The notes: generated by a model not told the origin, from the letters alone. Positions 12,157-24,780 are shown, numbered from the stretch's first letter. The stretch is 64,000 nt of DNA from Mytilus californianus (GCF_021869535.1 NW_026262690.1:86597995-86661994), one strand, 5' to 3'. Translations and numbers: made by a program.

Positions 12157-12974
12157 CTGGAAAAAAGAAAGAAATTTAAGAATATTTGTGAATAGGACAC
12201 CATGCTTCCCTCTCGCACTATAAACTTGTGTAATTAGGTTCAAGTTGTTGAGACAACAACTTCACTGAAAACTACCTTAAACCAAAACTAACCAGATATG
12301 GGACATATGACTGGACACACAAATCAGAATACATAATGCTCCTTGCCATCGTAGGCAGGGCTTAACAATGTATGATACTGATTCATGTTTGCATAAACCC
12401 TGTTTCTGAAATAACCTTCATCAGGTACATTTGAGACCACAAGTTTGGCAATCCAAAAATATTGATTTTTTGAGACCAAATCTGGATGAAAAATAAAGAA
12501 GGTTAATAGTAAGTGTCAATAGGATATCATGCCCCTCTTTCGTTATCACATTTTTATGTTCAGTGACAACGAATTGATTTGGCGTAAAATTCATTCCCTG
12601 AACAAAACATACAGAACTGTTCATCCCTTAGTTTTTATAGGTACAATTGCATAATTTATTAACTGAAAATTAACTCCTGTAAAATCATTTAAATCATGCC
12701 TATAAGCAATAACACAAACTACCAAAAGACATCCAGAGATCAACACTAATGTCTTCAATAATAGACAAGGGTCTGTACAATAAGTTAATCTCTAAATTGT
12801 GTCGAGTCCATAAAAGTGGTGAATAATTTAAACCAAAAAAAAAAGTTAAAGATTAGTCAAGCTTGATATCAATGGTAAGCACATTCAAAGTTCACCAACC
12901 AAATTTGAGTTAATATCAAATGAAAAGAAATATAACAGGCAACACAGCAGCAACCTCTGGCTTTGAATAGGTAT

Positions 12975-13070
12975 AATTGCTTTCTATCACGTCATGTGAA
13001 CGTGGATAGTTGTCTCATTGGCAATCATACTGCATCTCCTTATTTCTACATAGAATTTTAACAGATGACC
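12975..13070 (+). repeat. Dispersed repeat fragment at the block A breakpoint
   Basis: GTGGATAGTTGTCTCATTGGCAATCATACTGCATCT-type sequence is the same family as the tail near 49,870-49,915 and the reverse copies near 30,690 and 33,465. It starts where homology to block B stops. Confidence 0.55.
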
Positions 13071-13189
13071 GCAGAGATACGATATACGACAACATTTAGC
13101 ACGAGAACAAAGATCAACAAACTTGACACTAATGGATTTACGCAACGCGCTACTTGATGAATTGAACATTTTTGAAACAGCAAATTACC

Positions 13190-14050
13190 AGAATAAAAGA
13201 ACAGAGTTCCAATGACCCCCGCGTTGCACATATTTTATCTATCCAAGGTACAAGGGCAATAACTAAAAAAAAAACACTTTCGTTTTGTTCTTTAAAACTT
13301 TTTATAAATATCTTAGAGAAATGAAGGCTTCAGAGGAAATGTAATGCGATTTCCGTTATAATTAATATTTCCAAGGGGCATAACTCTTTTGAAAATAAGT
13401 GATCGGCACTGATTTTCGATTTGTCCAAGACATTGATGATATAAACCTATGATATAAATTTCACAAAAATCTGGCAAGAATTGTACGCACGAGAGCGCTC
13501 ACAAGGCAATTTTCCAAATAATTAATATTTCCAAGGGGCATAACTCTTTTGAAAATAATTGATCGGCACTGATTTTCAAACTCGTCAGAGACATTGCTGA
13601 TATAAACCTATGACATAAGTAACATAAAAATCTGGCAAGAATTGTACACGTGAGAGCGCTTACGATGCAATTTTCCATATAATTAATGTGTAGAAGGTGC
13701 ACAACTCTTTTAAAAATAGTTGATCGGCACAGATTTTCGAACTCGTCCAAGACATGCTAATATAAACCCACGATATAAATTTCATAAAAATCTGGCACGA
13801 ATTGTACACATGAGAGCGCTTACGATGCAATTTTCCATATAATTAATGTTTCCAAGAGGCATAACTCTTTAAAAAATAATTGATCGGCACTGATTTTCGA
13901 ACTCGTCCAAGACATTACTGATATAAACCTTGGATATAAATTTCATAAAAATCTGGCAAGAATTGTACACGTGAGAGCGCTAAGAAGACCGGACGAACGG
14001 ACGCCCGGTATTTCTGTCCCCTGATGCGCGTTGCGCGGGGGACAAAAAGA
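13190..14050 (+). repeat. BIV160/pearl-type element with a 160-bp tandem core
   Basis: Four clear units begin at 13361, 13521, 13681 and 13841, exactly 160 bp apart, each with CCAAGGGGCATAACTCTTTT (or a variant), GATCGGCACTGATTTTCGA and TGGCAAGAATTGTACAC. A degenerate first unit starts near 13,240. The left end (AATAAAAGAACAGAGTTCCA) and right end (CGCGGGGGACAAAAA) are shared with 37,478-38,036, so this is a discrete element. Unit length and sequence fit the BIV160 / pearl elements described from bivalves. Any reading frames inside are by-products of the repeats. Confidence 0.75.
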
Positions 14051-14219
14051 ATAAAGGCCACTCGCTATCGTTACATTTTTACTTATCTTAAGTCGCGTTC
14101 TAAACAGCTTTTGGAAACTCTGCAATTGATTGCTCATTTAATGTATCATCAAAATCGAATAATGCCACCGCAATACATTTAATATTCCGTATGAGTAAAT
14201 ACGCTGTAGGTACAGATAT

Positions 14220-14432
14220 CGAAAAGGCAGTGTTTTTTCTGTTACAAACCAGTGAGCGGTTATTTTCTTTGTAGTAGAATACGCGTGTTGGTTCTTGTAG
14301 TCCATCTGCTTCAGTTAGTAATGTTTTGCTGACTTTCCCATCATTTTGTTGCACCACAAGATTATTAGAGCTTATACCCACAACAAACACATTCTCATGA
14401 TACAATTGAGAAAGAAGTTCACGATTAAGCAA
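14220..14432 (-). pseudogene. Fragment resembling the C-terminus of bivalve TRIM / B-box-NHL proteins
   Basis: The - strand reads HENVFVVGISSNNLVVQQN, then GKVSKTLLTEADGLQEPTRV, then FYYKENNRSLVCNRKNTAF. This pattern (GISSNN, TLLTEADGL..P, VCN..NTAF) is that of the last beta-propeller repeats of the many bivalve TRIM-like proteins. The frame runs on into unrelated residues to 14100, and no RING, B-box or upstream blades were found. It is most likely a relic of a terminal exon. The family assignment is from memory. Confidence 0.45.
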
Positions 14433-15690
14433 ACAGGAAATGCAATGTTTATTTCAGGATGTACTATTTTGGCAAATGGTAACTTATCGATTGCAGATTA
14501 CGGTGGACAGAACTAGAGAGTTTACCGAAGATGGACATTTTATCTGCGATATACCCGTCTCTGGACGAACGATCTTATACAGTACATGCGAATTGCTTAT
14601 GTTTTTTATATTAAGTTAGTGTATTCATAGTGGATTTACGAGATCTGAACATCAATGAACTGCTTTCGCCTCCCATTTTTCAAGTCAAAATATTAGGGCA
14701 CCACGACTTTTTTTTAAATTGATAAATTCATTGTATATTAACCAAACATTGTGTATTCAGAGTGTTTTGTAAGGATTGGTAAGGAAAATATGCTTCTTTG
14801 CTTGGACTTGAATTTTGCACACAATGATAAAGCCTCAGGATAAAGCCAGCAGGTTTGTTTTTTTATGGAAAAATATCCAGTTTCCCATTTAACTTCATAT
14901 GTAAATTTGAAAAGTAATGCATTAACCGACCGATCAAAATGTGTGCATGTTCATGCATGAAATGACAATAGGAAGTACAAACATACTTTTTACTATAGCA
15001 TTTGTTTTAACAAAAGCATTTGGTCACTTACTATTTTATATTTGAGATATGACTAAATATCGGTATACTACGTGACTCTTTTATAAAAGTGTTTATTTGA
15101 TATGTTAATATTTATGTTACGAAATATTTCATAAACAGCCGAGATGATTTACAGCTCGAAATTATAGATAGAGCTCGATGCTGCGTCTCTTTATGTTTAA
15201 TCAAATACCTTGTTTAAAAACATGTCTTCTCTTTTTTCCATTCGTTTTTCTCTTCATTTTTAATAGTTTTTTGGAGGGTTTCATTGGTTTTTTTATTCAT
15301 ATAAACACAAAAATAAGCTCAGTATATTTGAATATTAACATAGTGATGTATCTGGCAAAGTATTATGCCTTTAACATCAAACTATAACGTGTATGTCTTT
15401 AGATTATGTACAAAAACAAGTTTTACGGCAAACAGTTTAGTAGTTTACGGATGTTCAAGTCTCCGTTTTAATCCTATTTAGAAATACAATTCAAATTAAA
15501 ACAAAACTAAGAGAATAACATTAACCCAAAAAGACGCAAGACCAGCTGCTCCGAAAATGTTAGCGTCTCTTGCACATCCAACATGCGAAACCACACTCAG
15601 TCAAAATATCACAAACAAGAATAGGACACAGTCTTTAACTTTACAGATCAAGCGACCCTCCTTGTATCATAAGATCTAAGAGACCCAGAC
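14433..15690. other. Intergenic stretch, no feature recognised
   Basis: A+T-rich spacer between the TRIM-like relic and a Penelope-like fragment. Only short, unpatterned reading frames are present; no conserved motif or clear repeat was recognised. Confidence 0.5.
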
Positions 15691-15699
15691 ATATTATAT

Positions 15700-16080
15700 C
15701 GGTCGACAAATTCTTAATCGTAAAACTTATGTAGTGTCGATATCAGTCGTTCTTCTTCAAAACTCTGCTGGAGCAGTTTTTATGAAAGGAGCACACCCTT
15801 GTTAATGAAGTCATAATAGCAGATGAGTATGTTACTGCTAAAAATATGAAGTTGGCAACGCAGCGAGAAAATCCCGCACCCGGAGGTGGTCCTCAGCTGT
15901 CTTTAAGGAGGTTAAGTATGAATTCTGCTCTGGAATTCTGTTTTCATGAAGAATACAAAAACAAGTCTGCCAGTAGTGGTGCACTATTAGTACCAAGTGC
16001 AATACCGACTGTTTGTTAATTTAATCCACCAAATTTAACAAATGAGTTGTTTATCAAAAAGTCCATTTTTATTATGATGT
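15700..16080 (-). mobile_element. Penelope-like RT fragment, decayed
   Basis: The - strand near 16,010-15,950 reads QTVGIALGTNSAPLLADL, the conserved RT block of Penelope-like elements, followed by FLYSS and a stop. Flanking sequence shows remnants only. Confidence 0.6.
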
Positions 16081-16107
16081 TTTCTGTGGTATATTTGTAA
16101 CCAGAAT

Positions 16108-16265
16108 TAACGCAAAATGATACACCCCAGCCTTTGCAAACTATATATGTTTTCGATTTCCTTCTCAATAGTGTTCATTTTTATCAATCAAAATTATTGT
16201 GTGGGTTTTTCGAGTAATTGTGGGTTTTTGAGTTTGCAAAGGGTGAGGTGTATCATTTTGCGTTA
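16108..16265. mobile_element. Short inverted-repeat element (158 bp)
   Basis: The ends TAACGCAAAATGATACACC and its reverse complement (GGTGTATCATTTTGCGTTA) enclose about 85 bp, with CCTTTGCAAACT also mirrored inside the arms. The small size fits a MITE-like element. Confidence 0.65.
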
Positions 16266-16269
16266 TTTT

Positions 16270-17875
16270 ACAATATATATATATACTTCCATTATAATAT
16301 TCGTGTTAATCTTATTGACTAAAATATGAGAAACGGTTGATCAAAAATTGTATAAAGTTAGAATTTAACCTTCTTTTTTTTTGTTCTTTGGACTTCACCG
16401 AAATACTTAGGTATCTATGATGAGTTTATTTGGTACAATCAAACATTCATTTAGTTTGAAAATAAAACCTGTTGAATACTCAAATTGCTACCGATTATTT
16501 TATGCTGTCTCCAAAACGACAACGTACTAGTACTCTATTTAGTTAAAAACATTTATTTCAGGCCTCAAGGTTCAGTTTTTTTGGCATGTTTTTTTGCCAT
16601 TTTTTTACCTTCGTGGGCATTTAAACCCCTTTTCCTCCAATCCTGTTCCACTCCTGGGTATATTTTAGGACTTTAATAAATGTTTTCATCATTTACGCCG
16701 GTACAAGATTAGGAACATGACAGTCATTTTTTATTCGTTCTGTTGGTTATTAGTCAAGCATTCGGTTGTGTCAGCTTTTATGGATTTCCCCTTTTTTAAT
16801 TTACCTTGGAGTTCGGTATTTTTTGAATACTTCTTTTTATTACACTAGGGTGGCCAGAACATATCTATTGGTATTATATTCATGAAATTCTTTAATCAAA
16901 CGCAATACATGTCCTTACATAAAGAAATTGAATGTCCATAATCTTTACTATTTTAAGACCATTTATACTTAAACTTTGCAAATCTATTGGTCTCTAAATT
17001 TTGAATATTATACTACTTAACTGTCCTTCTTGTTCATACATATTTATACTATTTTTAGAAAATTTAAATAATGGCAGTCTGGTAGATCATGTAGATTGAC
17101 TGATGGAAAGAAATATCAATTTCCTTCTACTTTCCTTTTTGATTTTCTGAAAATAATATTGTGGTTGAATAATTGGAAAATACAAATTGATGTACTACAG
17201 GATTACTGAATCAATACGACATCTGTGTGGTTAAGATCGACACTAACGGTAGGTAAATGTCGACGGATTTTCTCAAATATTGTACAGTTGCTTATCTTTC
17301 CTTTAAAGATTTTTATATCATCATTTAGAGTTTGTATTGTAAATAGATAAAAAGAAATGTGTCCATTTTTAGATAACTTTTAAAAATGAATCACCTATTC
17401 TATTTAAAACACACGATCTGTTTACATTTGGCATGCGCATTTATAACCTTACGTTAACAATGATTTTAAATACTTAATGAGTACTGACACAAGTTGTGTT
17501 TATAACATATAAGAACCTGTCCGACAATAAAGTCCACTGACACAAAGATTTATTGCATGTATAGGCCAATCAAGTTATAAACTTTCAATGATATTGTAAA
17601 CGTGGTGAGATAAAAATAGATTTGCGCTTATTGTCAACACACCAAGTTTAATAAAATAAAAAAAATAAAACGTCATCTAATACATATAGTTGGAAATTCC
17701 GTGATTTCTCTCTTTCATGAAGTATGACATGACCTTTACTCTCTGGAAATTTTTGTTTTTATGGCTCTTAAAATTCGTATTTGAGTTGTTCCATAAGGTA
17801 TAATGATTCAAGCACCACTGATGAATCTCTGCAGACAAACAGAGTCTGGCGCGACACATATTAATCCTGGTATAT
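16270..17875. other. Intergenic stretch with dispersed-repeat relic only
   Basis: Near 16,740-16,830 there is a GTCAGCTTTTATGGATTTCC segment resembling one near 47,490-47,540, probably a common repeat tail. The remainder is A+T-rich sequence with no recognised gene. Confidence 0.4.
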
Positions 17876-17879
17876 TTGA

Positions 17880-18150
17880 AGACCTTTTTACAACAACTTG
17901 ATCGATTACACTACTTATGAATGTTTCTCGTCCGTCCCCGAGTGTATCGTCAGCCCAGAAGTATGCCCTTCTGTGTTGACATGAAATATCATTGATACGG
18001 TCTTTTTTTTCAAAATTACTGTTTAAAATGTTAAATTATTCGATACACTTTTTAACGACCCAAGTCATATTTGGCACAACTTTTTTAATACGATTGTTTT
18101 CAATGCTCTTCAACTTCGTACTCAATTCGCTCTTCCAACTATTTTGAAAC
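17880..18150 (-). repeat. Dispersed bivalve repeat, reverse copy
   Basis: The reverse strand carries TACGAAGTTGAAGAGCATT and GGGCTGACGATACACTCGGG, matching the + strand copy at 19,846-20,235. The two copies face each other across the first exon of IFI44-like copy B. Confidence 0.6.
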
Positions 18151-18665
18151 TTGTTTGGGTGGGACAAGTTATAAGCCTGGTATCTTGAGTTTTTTTTTTC
18201 TATTATTCTTTTTAATAGCTTTCCTAGAATAAAGCTAAAACGTTATCTTTTGTAACGGCTAAGAATAGCTATATTTTTTTTTCCATGTAACAAAGTATTT
18301 GTATTAATCTGAATTTTATGACTTCTTCGCCTAAATTTAAGTACCTTTTACCTATACTAAAAAAAAAATTTCATTTTACAAATAACGATAAGGTAAGTTC
18401 ATTTACAAATCTGTCGTCAAACTTTATTGTATAAAGAAATAAAAACTTATCAACAATGATAGTTTAAAGGCAATTGTTCTCTCCAAATTGTGAGAAGGCT
18501 AGCTGTTACATTTTACCTTGGACCAAAAGAAGTATTTGTGTGATGAATTGATGTATAAGTTCCGGATTTAAGTGACTTAAGCGACGAAGAACATAAAAAA
18601 ATGCCACACAATTTAATATTGGTCAAATAACATCATAAAACACTTCTACTTTTACAGCCATCAAT

Positions 18666-21600
18666 ATGACTATCCAATTCCAAAAGAAAGAAAAAAATCA
18701 GCTCACCAAATGGATTGGAGGGAGGAAGAAGTATACACTTTTGTATAAGGCTTCCCGAGACGGATGTACTTCTACAGCTTTCCATAATACCTGTAACAAT
18801 AAAGGCCCAACAGTGACAATTCTGTATAATGCAGACAATTTCATGTATGGGGGATATACGGCGGTCAACTGGAAAAGTGTTAATGCCCATCAGAATGACG
18901 GTTCAGCTTTCCTCTTTAGATTTTACCAGAATGGCAACTGGAAACCAGTTCGGATGCCTGTTATGAATGCGCAACATGCTATCTATGATCACGCTACTTA
19001 TGGACCATCATTTGGTGCGAATGATATACTATCATTTTCGAACACTGTAAACTTTGATGGAACAAACTTCTCTTTGAATGGATCAGCCAACTTTGGTGTA
19101 TCCTACACTATGAATGGAGAAAACTATAACTCTATTGCTAATGGTCATATTCGAGTAAAAGACATTGAAGTTTATTTGGTAGAAGGTAAACTGGGATTTT
19201 TTAAGAATAAAAAATACAAAACGATTTTACTCGTAGGAGAACATAGATAAACCAGATATAATTTTCCATCCATCAATAAATTTTACAAGCAGTACCCCAT
19301 GAAAAGTTATATTAAATCTGTCAATTTTGATATCTATTGAATTCGTTCATCTTGAAAACTCGATTAGTTTCTAAGACAAAAGTGAAATTTTTCTGTATTT
19401 TATTTCATTAATGTTTTCCTCCTTCGTTTGTTTTACTATAAAAGTCATGGACGTAGTCCGTATTATTATTATTAGTAGTAGTAGTAGTAGTATCATTATT
19501 ATTATTATTATTATTATTATTGTTGTTGTTGTTGTTGTTTTTTAATTAGATCTAGCTGTAGGTACACCACTGGACGAACCATGGCGAAAGACTGCTAAAT
19601 GGAATCCCAAGGTAGGTGAAAGTAGTTGTTTTCACTTTTTCGTTCTAAAATTCTACACACATATTCAACTCCAGATTAAAACAAATCATTGGGCTTAAAC
19701 GCAACACAGCGAGGTCTTAGGAAATTTAAGCTGTGAAATATTCGATGTCAAAGTGCCTTTTCTTTTATTCTTCTCTTTTTTCGTGTTTTGTACAATATAC
19801 GTTTTTGTGCACGACTAACATTCAATTTGGTTATTAAACTCATCATAGATACCAAGATTAACATTTTGTACGCCAGATGCGCTTTTAGTCTACATAAGAC
19901 TCATCACTGACGCTCGAGTCAAAAACGTTAAAAAGGCCAAATACAGTACGAAGTTGAAGAGCATTACGGATCCAAAATTTTACAAAATACAGCTAAGGTA
20001 ATATAATCCTTGGGTCGAAAATCATAAGTATTTCGAAAAAAATTGTTTTGTAAAAAGTTAATTCATAATTATGATCATATCAAATAATGACAGAAGTGCG
20101 GACACTTGGGCTGATGATACTCTTAGGGTGAAAACCTCCACCAGCAGTGGCAACGACCCAGTGGCTGTAAATAAACTCGTCATAACTACCAGGATTAAAA
20201 TTGTGTACACCAGACGTATTACTGGTGTATAATCTCTACTGAAATGATAAAAGTATATCCAGAAAAGCGCATAGCCCAAACCTTTTTTTAGATATGGGGA
20301 AAGTTTGGTTTTCCATGAGCAGCAATGAAAAAAGGTAGTATGATGATGTTCAGTACATGTTCCACAACACTAATGTATGAAGATATGAAGTATACGTCAA
20401 TAAGACGGTAACCAAAAGTCAATAACAACCATAAACCATCTAGAGGGCAACATATTAAGTAGTCTTCAACAATAGACTAGCATTTAGCTTGAAAACAGAT
20501 AAAAACTATTGACACAAGATATATATCTCGCCTGTGTGTATGGTCGATAGTGTTATCAAAATGGTGCAACTTTCAAAAATGCTTACACTTAATTAAACGT
20601 GTAAATTATGCAAATATTTCAGTTAGATTCAATTAAAAGGATTGTGCCAAATTATCTCCATAGAAATGGAATTTGTCAATGCTAATACAACTCCTTACCA
20701 AAAAGTCAGTGGCTAACAATTATTGTTTCCCCTTAAACTGACCTAATCACAAACTTTTACATAACTGAATTCCAAAAATATACGACTTTCATTATTATTT
20801 TCCCCGGTAAACTGGCCTTATCACAACTATGGAAAAGGATAAGCATCTCCTGCATCTCCTGCGTCACGATTTCAAAGTTGCATCTATTAAGTCTCAATCA
20901 AAGAAATTGTGAGCACTGAATGGTTGCTTTCATTTTTCAATGTAAAATTATAATTAAACATTGCATTGCTATTAGTAATGGAACATAATTAGACAATGTT
21001 TTAAACATGGGTTATCTTCCTTTGTCCATACAATTTGTAATTGTAGTTAAGCCAATTTTTAGAAAAATTAGTTGCATACACCATGCACAATTTATGTAAT
21101 TTTCAATAAAATAATTGTCTTGACAAGAATGACTATACACACAAACATCATTTTGTGATTGAATATCCGACTGCATATCAGTGCTAAATTGTTTGAAATA
21201 AGGATCTAAAGAATGTTCACCTCAAATGCACTATGTTGTTCGTATTCTAAAAGGTAGAAATAAGGCCTGAAAATAAAGCAAGTGACAATAGGGTTTTGAT
21301 TGCATTTTATGCAGTCTTTACCACATAAACAATGAGCATGAAAAAACTGGTATATAAATCTGAATTGACAATTTGGATATGTTGGATCTATGAGAGGTAA
21401 AAGGACACATACGGGTTGTGATATTGAAACACTTCAACAATCAATCAATTTATCACAGCGACTGTCTAACTTGTGAAGCTATTGTTCCAATTTTATCATT
21501 TCAGCTGCTAAACGAATTGAAAGAAAAAGTAGAAAAATACAAGCCATTGAAGGACTTAAAAGTTCCTCAGGCACGTATTCTATTGGTTGGTCAAGTAGGA

Positions 21601-24376
21601 GCAGGAAAATCTAGTTTCTTTAACACTATAAACTCCATCTTTAGGGGCTACATAACCAGTCAGGCCTGCAGTGGTAATGCAGAACACAGCTTAACAACTA
21701 TGGTAGGTTTTTTTAAGTTTTTTTTCAGTTATCGATTGTATAATATAATAACGTGCAAAAATGTCTTTAGTAACAACTTTTACGTATCTTTGATCTGTAT
21801 TCATAAAAAAAATTAAGACAACTGAATTTTAGTCTCAGCAATAATACACATTTCAGTATCACAAGTTCGTCCTTTTGTCCTCTCTATAATAATAAAACAT
21901 TAGAATTGAATAGAACGTACCGCAGTTTATCAACTCGGGAAAGTATGCAATTCGTACTTTAAAAAATACCAGCAATCTCGATAGATTCATAATATAAAAA
22001 AGATTTGCATAAGATACAAAGGTGACATTCACAACCCATTAGTTAAAGAGAAACTGGCATCGCCATGGCAAAACAAAAGATGACGAAAAAACAGAAAAAA
22101 AGTCTTCAAAACTCTCAATAAAAAACTAAAGAATGGGCAACACCGATCCCACCAGAAAATGGGGGTGAACAGAGATGCTCCGAAAGTGTAAGCAGATCCT
22201 GCTCTACTAGTGGCACCCGTTATGCTGCTCATGGTAAGAACAAATAATCTTTAGCACTGAGTTTTGATAGCTTTATTAGCACATTTTCACGTTTTCAGTT
22301 GAATTTGATGTTTTAATTGTTTTATACGTACACTTTCGTCGGAAAAAACATTGACCAAATCTTGCTGCAAACAAATGTGTTAAATAATGTTGCATGTGGG
22401 TTACATACACATCCTTACAAAATAGTTCAAGTAATATATGCATGTTGTCACGGTCTGAAGCAAAAACGTTCATAATCTAGGATTAATCAGTTGAAATCAT
22501 CAAGTGTGAAATCGTAACATCATGATATCAACACAGATGGAATACATGTATACCAAAACTTGTTCATTTGGTATTTATATCGTATTTCTGACCATATATT
22601 CTTCAGAGGATGATAATTGCTACATTGAAATATCTGTTAAACTTTTGTCAATACTGATCGTTTGTGTCTCCTCTAACTTAAACATTGTTTGTTTAGTACC
22701 GAATGTACCAAATCAGAAATGGGCAATCAGGCACACCAATGAATTTTAGACTTCATGACACTAGGGGACTTGAAGCTGATCAAGGAATTGATTCTCATGA
22801 AATGAATTACCTTCTTGATGGTAATTTACCAGACAGACACCAGGTATTTTGAAAGATAATGTAAACATTTGTTTACTGTCATATAGCATTGAAGATACAG
22901 TGCATGGTACAATTTTTAATTGAGATGACAGCTTTTTAGTATTTTCCCCCTTTAAAAAAATAGTTACAGGAATTCAAAAATACAGATCTGTTTAACATGA
23001 CGAGTAATATACATGAAAAAATGTCAACACAATGGAAAATATCAGAGAACAGAAATCAAATTTTATTGTCATATTCTCCACTATTTAAAAAAAAAATTAG
23101 TGGATGTCCTCAGCAGCAAGTTTTTCAACCGATTTAAGAGACAATATAATAATTTTCAAAAATAATGTTATTGAGAATTCACTTCATTTAAACAACTTTA
23201 CAATAAGTCTTTCACATGGTTGTTAACTTTAATTTTTTAATAGTTCAATCCCTCTGTACCAATATCAGGAGATACAGCAGGATTTGTTGCTAGTCCTAAT
23301 CTAAGTGACAAAATCCACTGTGTCATATTTGTACTTGATGGAAGCATTGTTGATGTTATTCCAGAGAAGGTTATTGAGAGGATGAAGAACCTACAACTTC
23401 GTATGAATCAAAGAGGTTTGAAATAATGTTGTTTATACCAAAGCAGCCATGTTAAAAAAATAAATATAACTAAGGGTAAAAAGATAATCAAATTCTGAAG
23501 GAAAACATATGCAGACACTATTAACGTTCATTTTATTAACTAAGTTACTGAAAATATATATTATCTGGTATGCTTGAAGTAATACCCTAATTAAAGATTA
23601 TCAAGTCTTTTTGAAAAAGACAGTATATATAGTCTCAAGTGTTGATTACCACTATATATGTGTTAACCAGTTTTTGATGCCAAAGAGATTCTTGAAAGGT
23701 CGGTAGCTGTTACTATTGTAAGCAGTGTAAGTCTTACCAAATTGTTTAAATTCTTTGAAAAACAATACTAATTTCACTCTTCTATCTTTTTACAAAGTTT
23801 ATTAACAAAACCAAAGATGGAGATGTGGGGAGATGCAGATATGCTTTTAGACAAATACATTGTGATCACAAAATATTCAATCTTTTGATACACAACAAAA
23901 TAGAAAGGGATGAGCAAAGAAGACAAAAATTTCTAAGACCAACTTTATCTGGGGGGTTGCAAATGAAAGTTTTATACTAAATTCAATGCACACAACACGT
24001 TTCTGGAATGTATGCATGTTCAAGACCTTAAAGAAATATAACTAATGCTATGTTAAATTTTACAGGAATTCCCCAAGTAGTTTTGCTTACCAAGATAGAC
24101 AAAGTGTGTGAGGCTACAGCCGAGGATATATCTCAGGTTTTCTATAGTCCAGTCATCCAGGAAACTGTAGATAGGGTATCACAGATAATGGGGCTTCCAA
24201 GGTCACACATTTTACCGATCAAGAATTATGAATCGGAGATGGAGCTGAATGAAAACGTGAATATTTTGGCTTTATTGACTTTGCAGCAGGTGTTACATTT
24301 CGCAGATGACTACATGTATAACTATCTTGACCAACTCGAGGAAGGGAAATTTAGACAGCTTCACATAAGGGAATAA
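18666..24376 (+). CDS. IFI44-like protein, copy B (TLDc + GTPase), six exons, complete
   Basis: CDS exons are 18666-19185, 19556-19611, 21505-21702, 22697-22843, 23244-23415 and 24066-24376. Every exon is exactly the same length as in copy A, giving 467 aa. P-loop (221-228), DTRG (279-282) and TKID (373-376) are all intact, so an active nucleotide-binding protein is expected. The acceptor TTTACAG just before 18658 shows that the first coding exon begins with a short 5' UTR piece. Differences from copy A are 35 of 173 residues in the TLDc exon, 5 of 19 in exon 2, none in exons 3 and 4, 2 of 57 in exon 5 and 9 of about 103 in exon 6. The gene converges on CFAP61 with about 950 bp between the two stop codons. 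In other bivalves IFI44-like genes are reported as antiviral-responsive, which is family knowledge only. No interferon-response motif could be supported upstream. Confidence 0.9.
19459..19541 (+). repeat. Compound trinucleotide microsatellite
   Basis: Consecutive runs of ATT, AGT, ATT and GTT triplets in intron 1 of copy B, 15 bp before the exon 2 acceptor. Copy A has only a trace (ATT-rich near 980-1020). Confidence 0.85.
19846..20235 (+). repeat. Dispersed repeat, one unit plus the start of a second
   Basis: The unit starts CATAGATACCAAGATTAACA, contains AAGACTCATCACTGACGCTC and ACGAAGTTGAAGAGCATTAC, and restarts about 335 bp later with CATAACTACCAGGATTAAAA (near 20,181). It lies in intron 2 of copy B. 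A short copy is at 39,255-39,335. Confidence 0.6.
20515..20840 (+). repeat. Decayed units of a short dispersed tandem repeat
   Basis: TCTCCATAGAAATGG, GCTAATACAACTCC and TAAACTGACCTAATCACAAAC match the units at 62,860-63,300. The same TAAACTGACC motif in copy A (near 2003) suggests insertion before the duplication. Confidence 0.45.
22030..22240 (-). mobile_element. Penelope-like element 3' tail fragment in intron 3 of copy B
   Basis: CAGATCCTGCTCTACTAGTGG and the preceding GCCATGGCAAAACAAAAG match the tail of the 4850-5760 element in the same orientation. It sits after the intron segment that follows the insertion in copy A, so the two insertions occupy different positions. Confidence 0.6.
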
Positions 24377-24780
24377 GTGAAATACAAATTACTCTGATTG
24401 AATAGAAAATTGTATGCTAATTATATTACAAAATTGCAGTATGCAGAATATATTATCAAGTATTCAAGTATACTTAAGTATTATCTCATTAGAATATAAA
24501 GTTGAGGACAAGTTTTTCTGAAATACAGAAGCAAATCTTGAAAATTGACTTCTGCTATTAAACGACTTAGAATGTCAAACAGAAACTTATAAGGCTGCTT
24601 TGTTGGGACATTGCTGCATAATAAAAAATGTACTGTGTATGTTTGTTAATTAAATGCAATGTTCTCTGATTTATTTTAAAGGACTCAGGAAATTTTAAAA
24701 TAATAGTACAAGAAAAAAACTAACATCAAGATTGAAATAGAATTTATATGTATTTTCCTTCAATATTATACACAAACAAT

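Larger units (their letters stand above)
8424..12738. repeat. Nested tandem duplication of the IFI44-like 3' end plus CFAP61 terminal exon
   Basis: Sequence from about 8424 (inside the last IFI44-like exon) to about 10,920 is repeated from about 10,917 to 12,738. The second copy lacks the 631-bp internal duplication and has a deletion of about 100 bp near 12,220. The junction at 10,917-10,922 fuses CATCCAGAG to TATCCCAG and shares the 4-base AGAG with both parents, consistent with microhomology-mediated duplication. Confidence 0.8.
1..12966. repeat. Segmental duplicate block A (paralogous to about 18,560-26,548)
   Basis: Colinear similarity with block B runs from base 1 through the six IFI44-like exons, the convergent CFAP61 terminal exon and part of the last CFAP61 intron. 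It is lost just after CAACCTCTGGCTT (about 12,966 and 26,548). The next CFAP61 exon (26626-26685) is absent from block A. A dispersed repeat with the tail TTGTCTCATTGGCA begins right at the lost homology in block A. Block B, continuous with CFAP61, is the likely parent. The left limit of block A lies outside the window. Confidence 0.85.

Noticed and set aside
13499-13750. Frame within the 160-bp array
   Set aside because: It repeats with the satellite unit and is not conserved in length in the second element.
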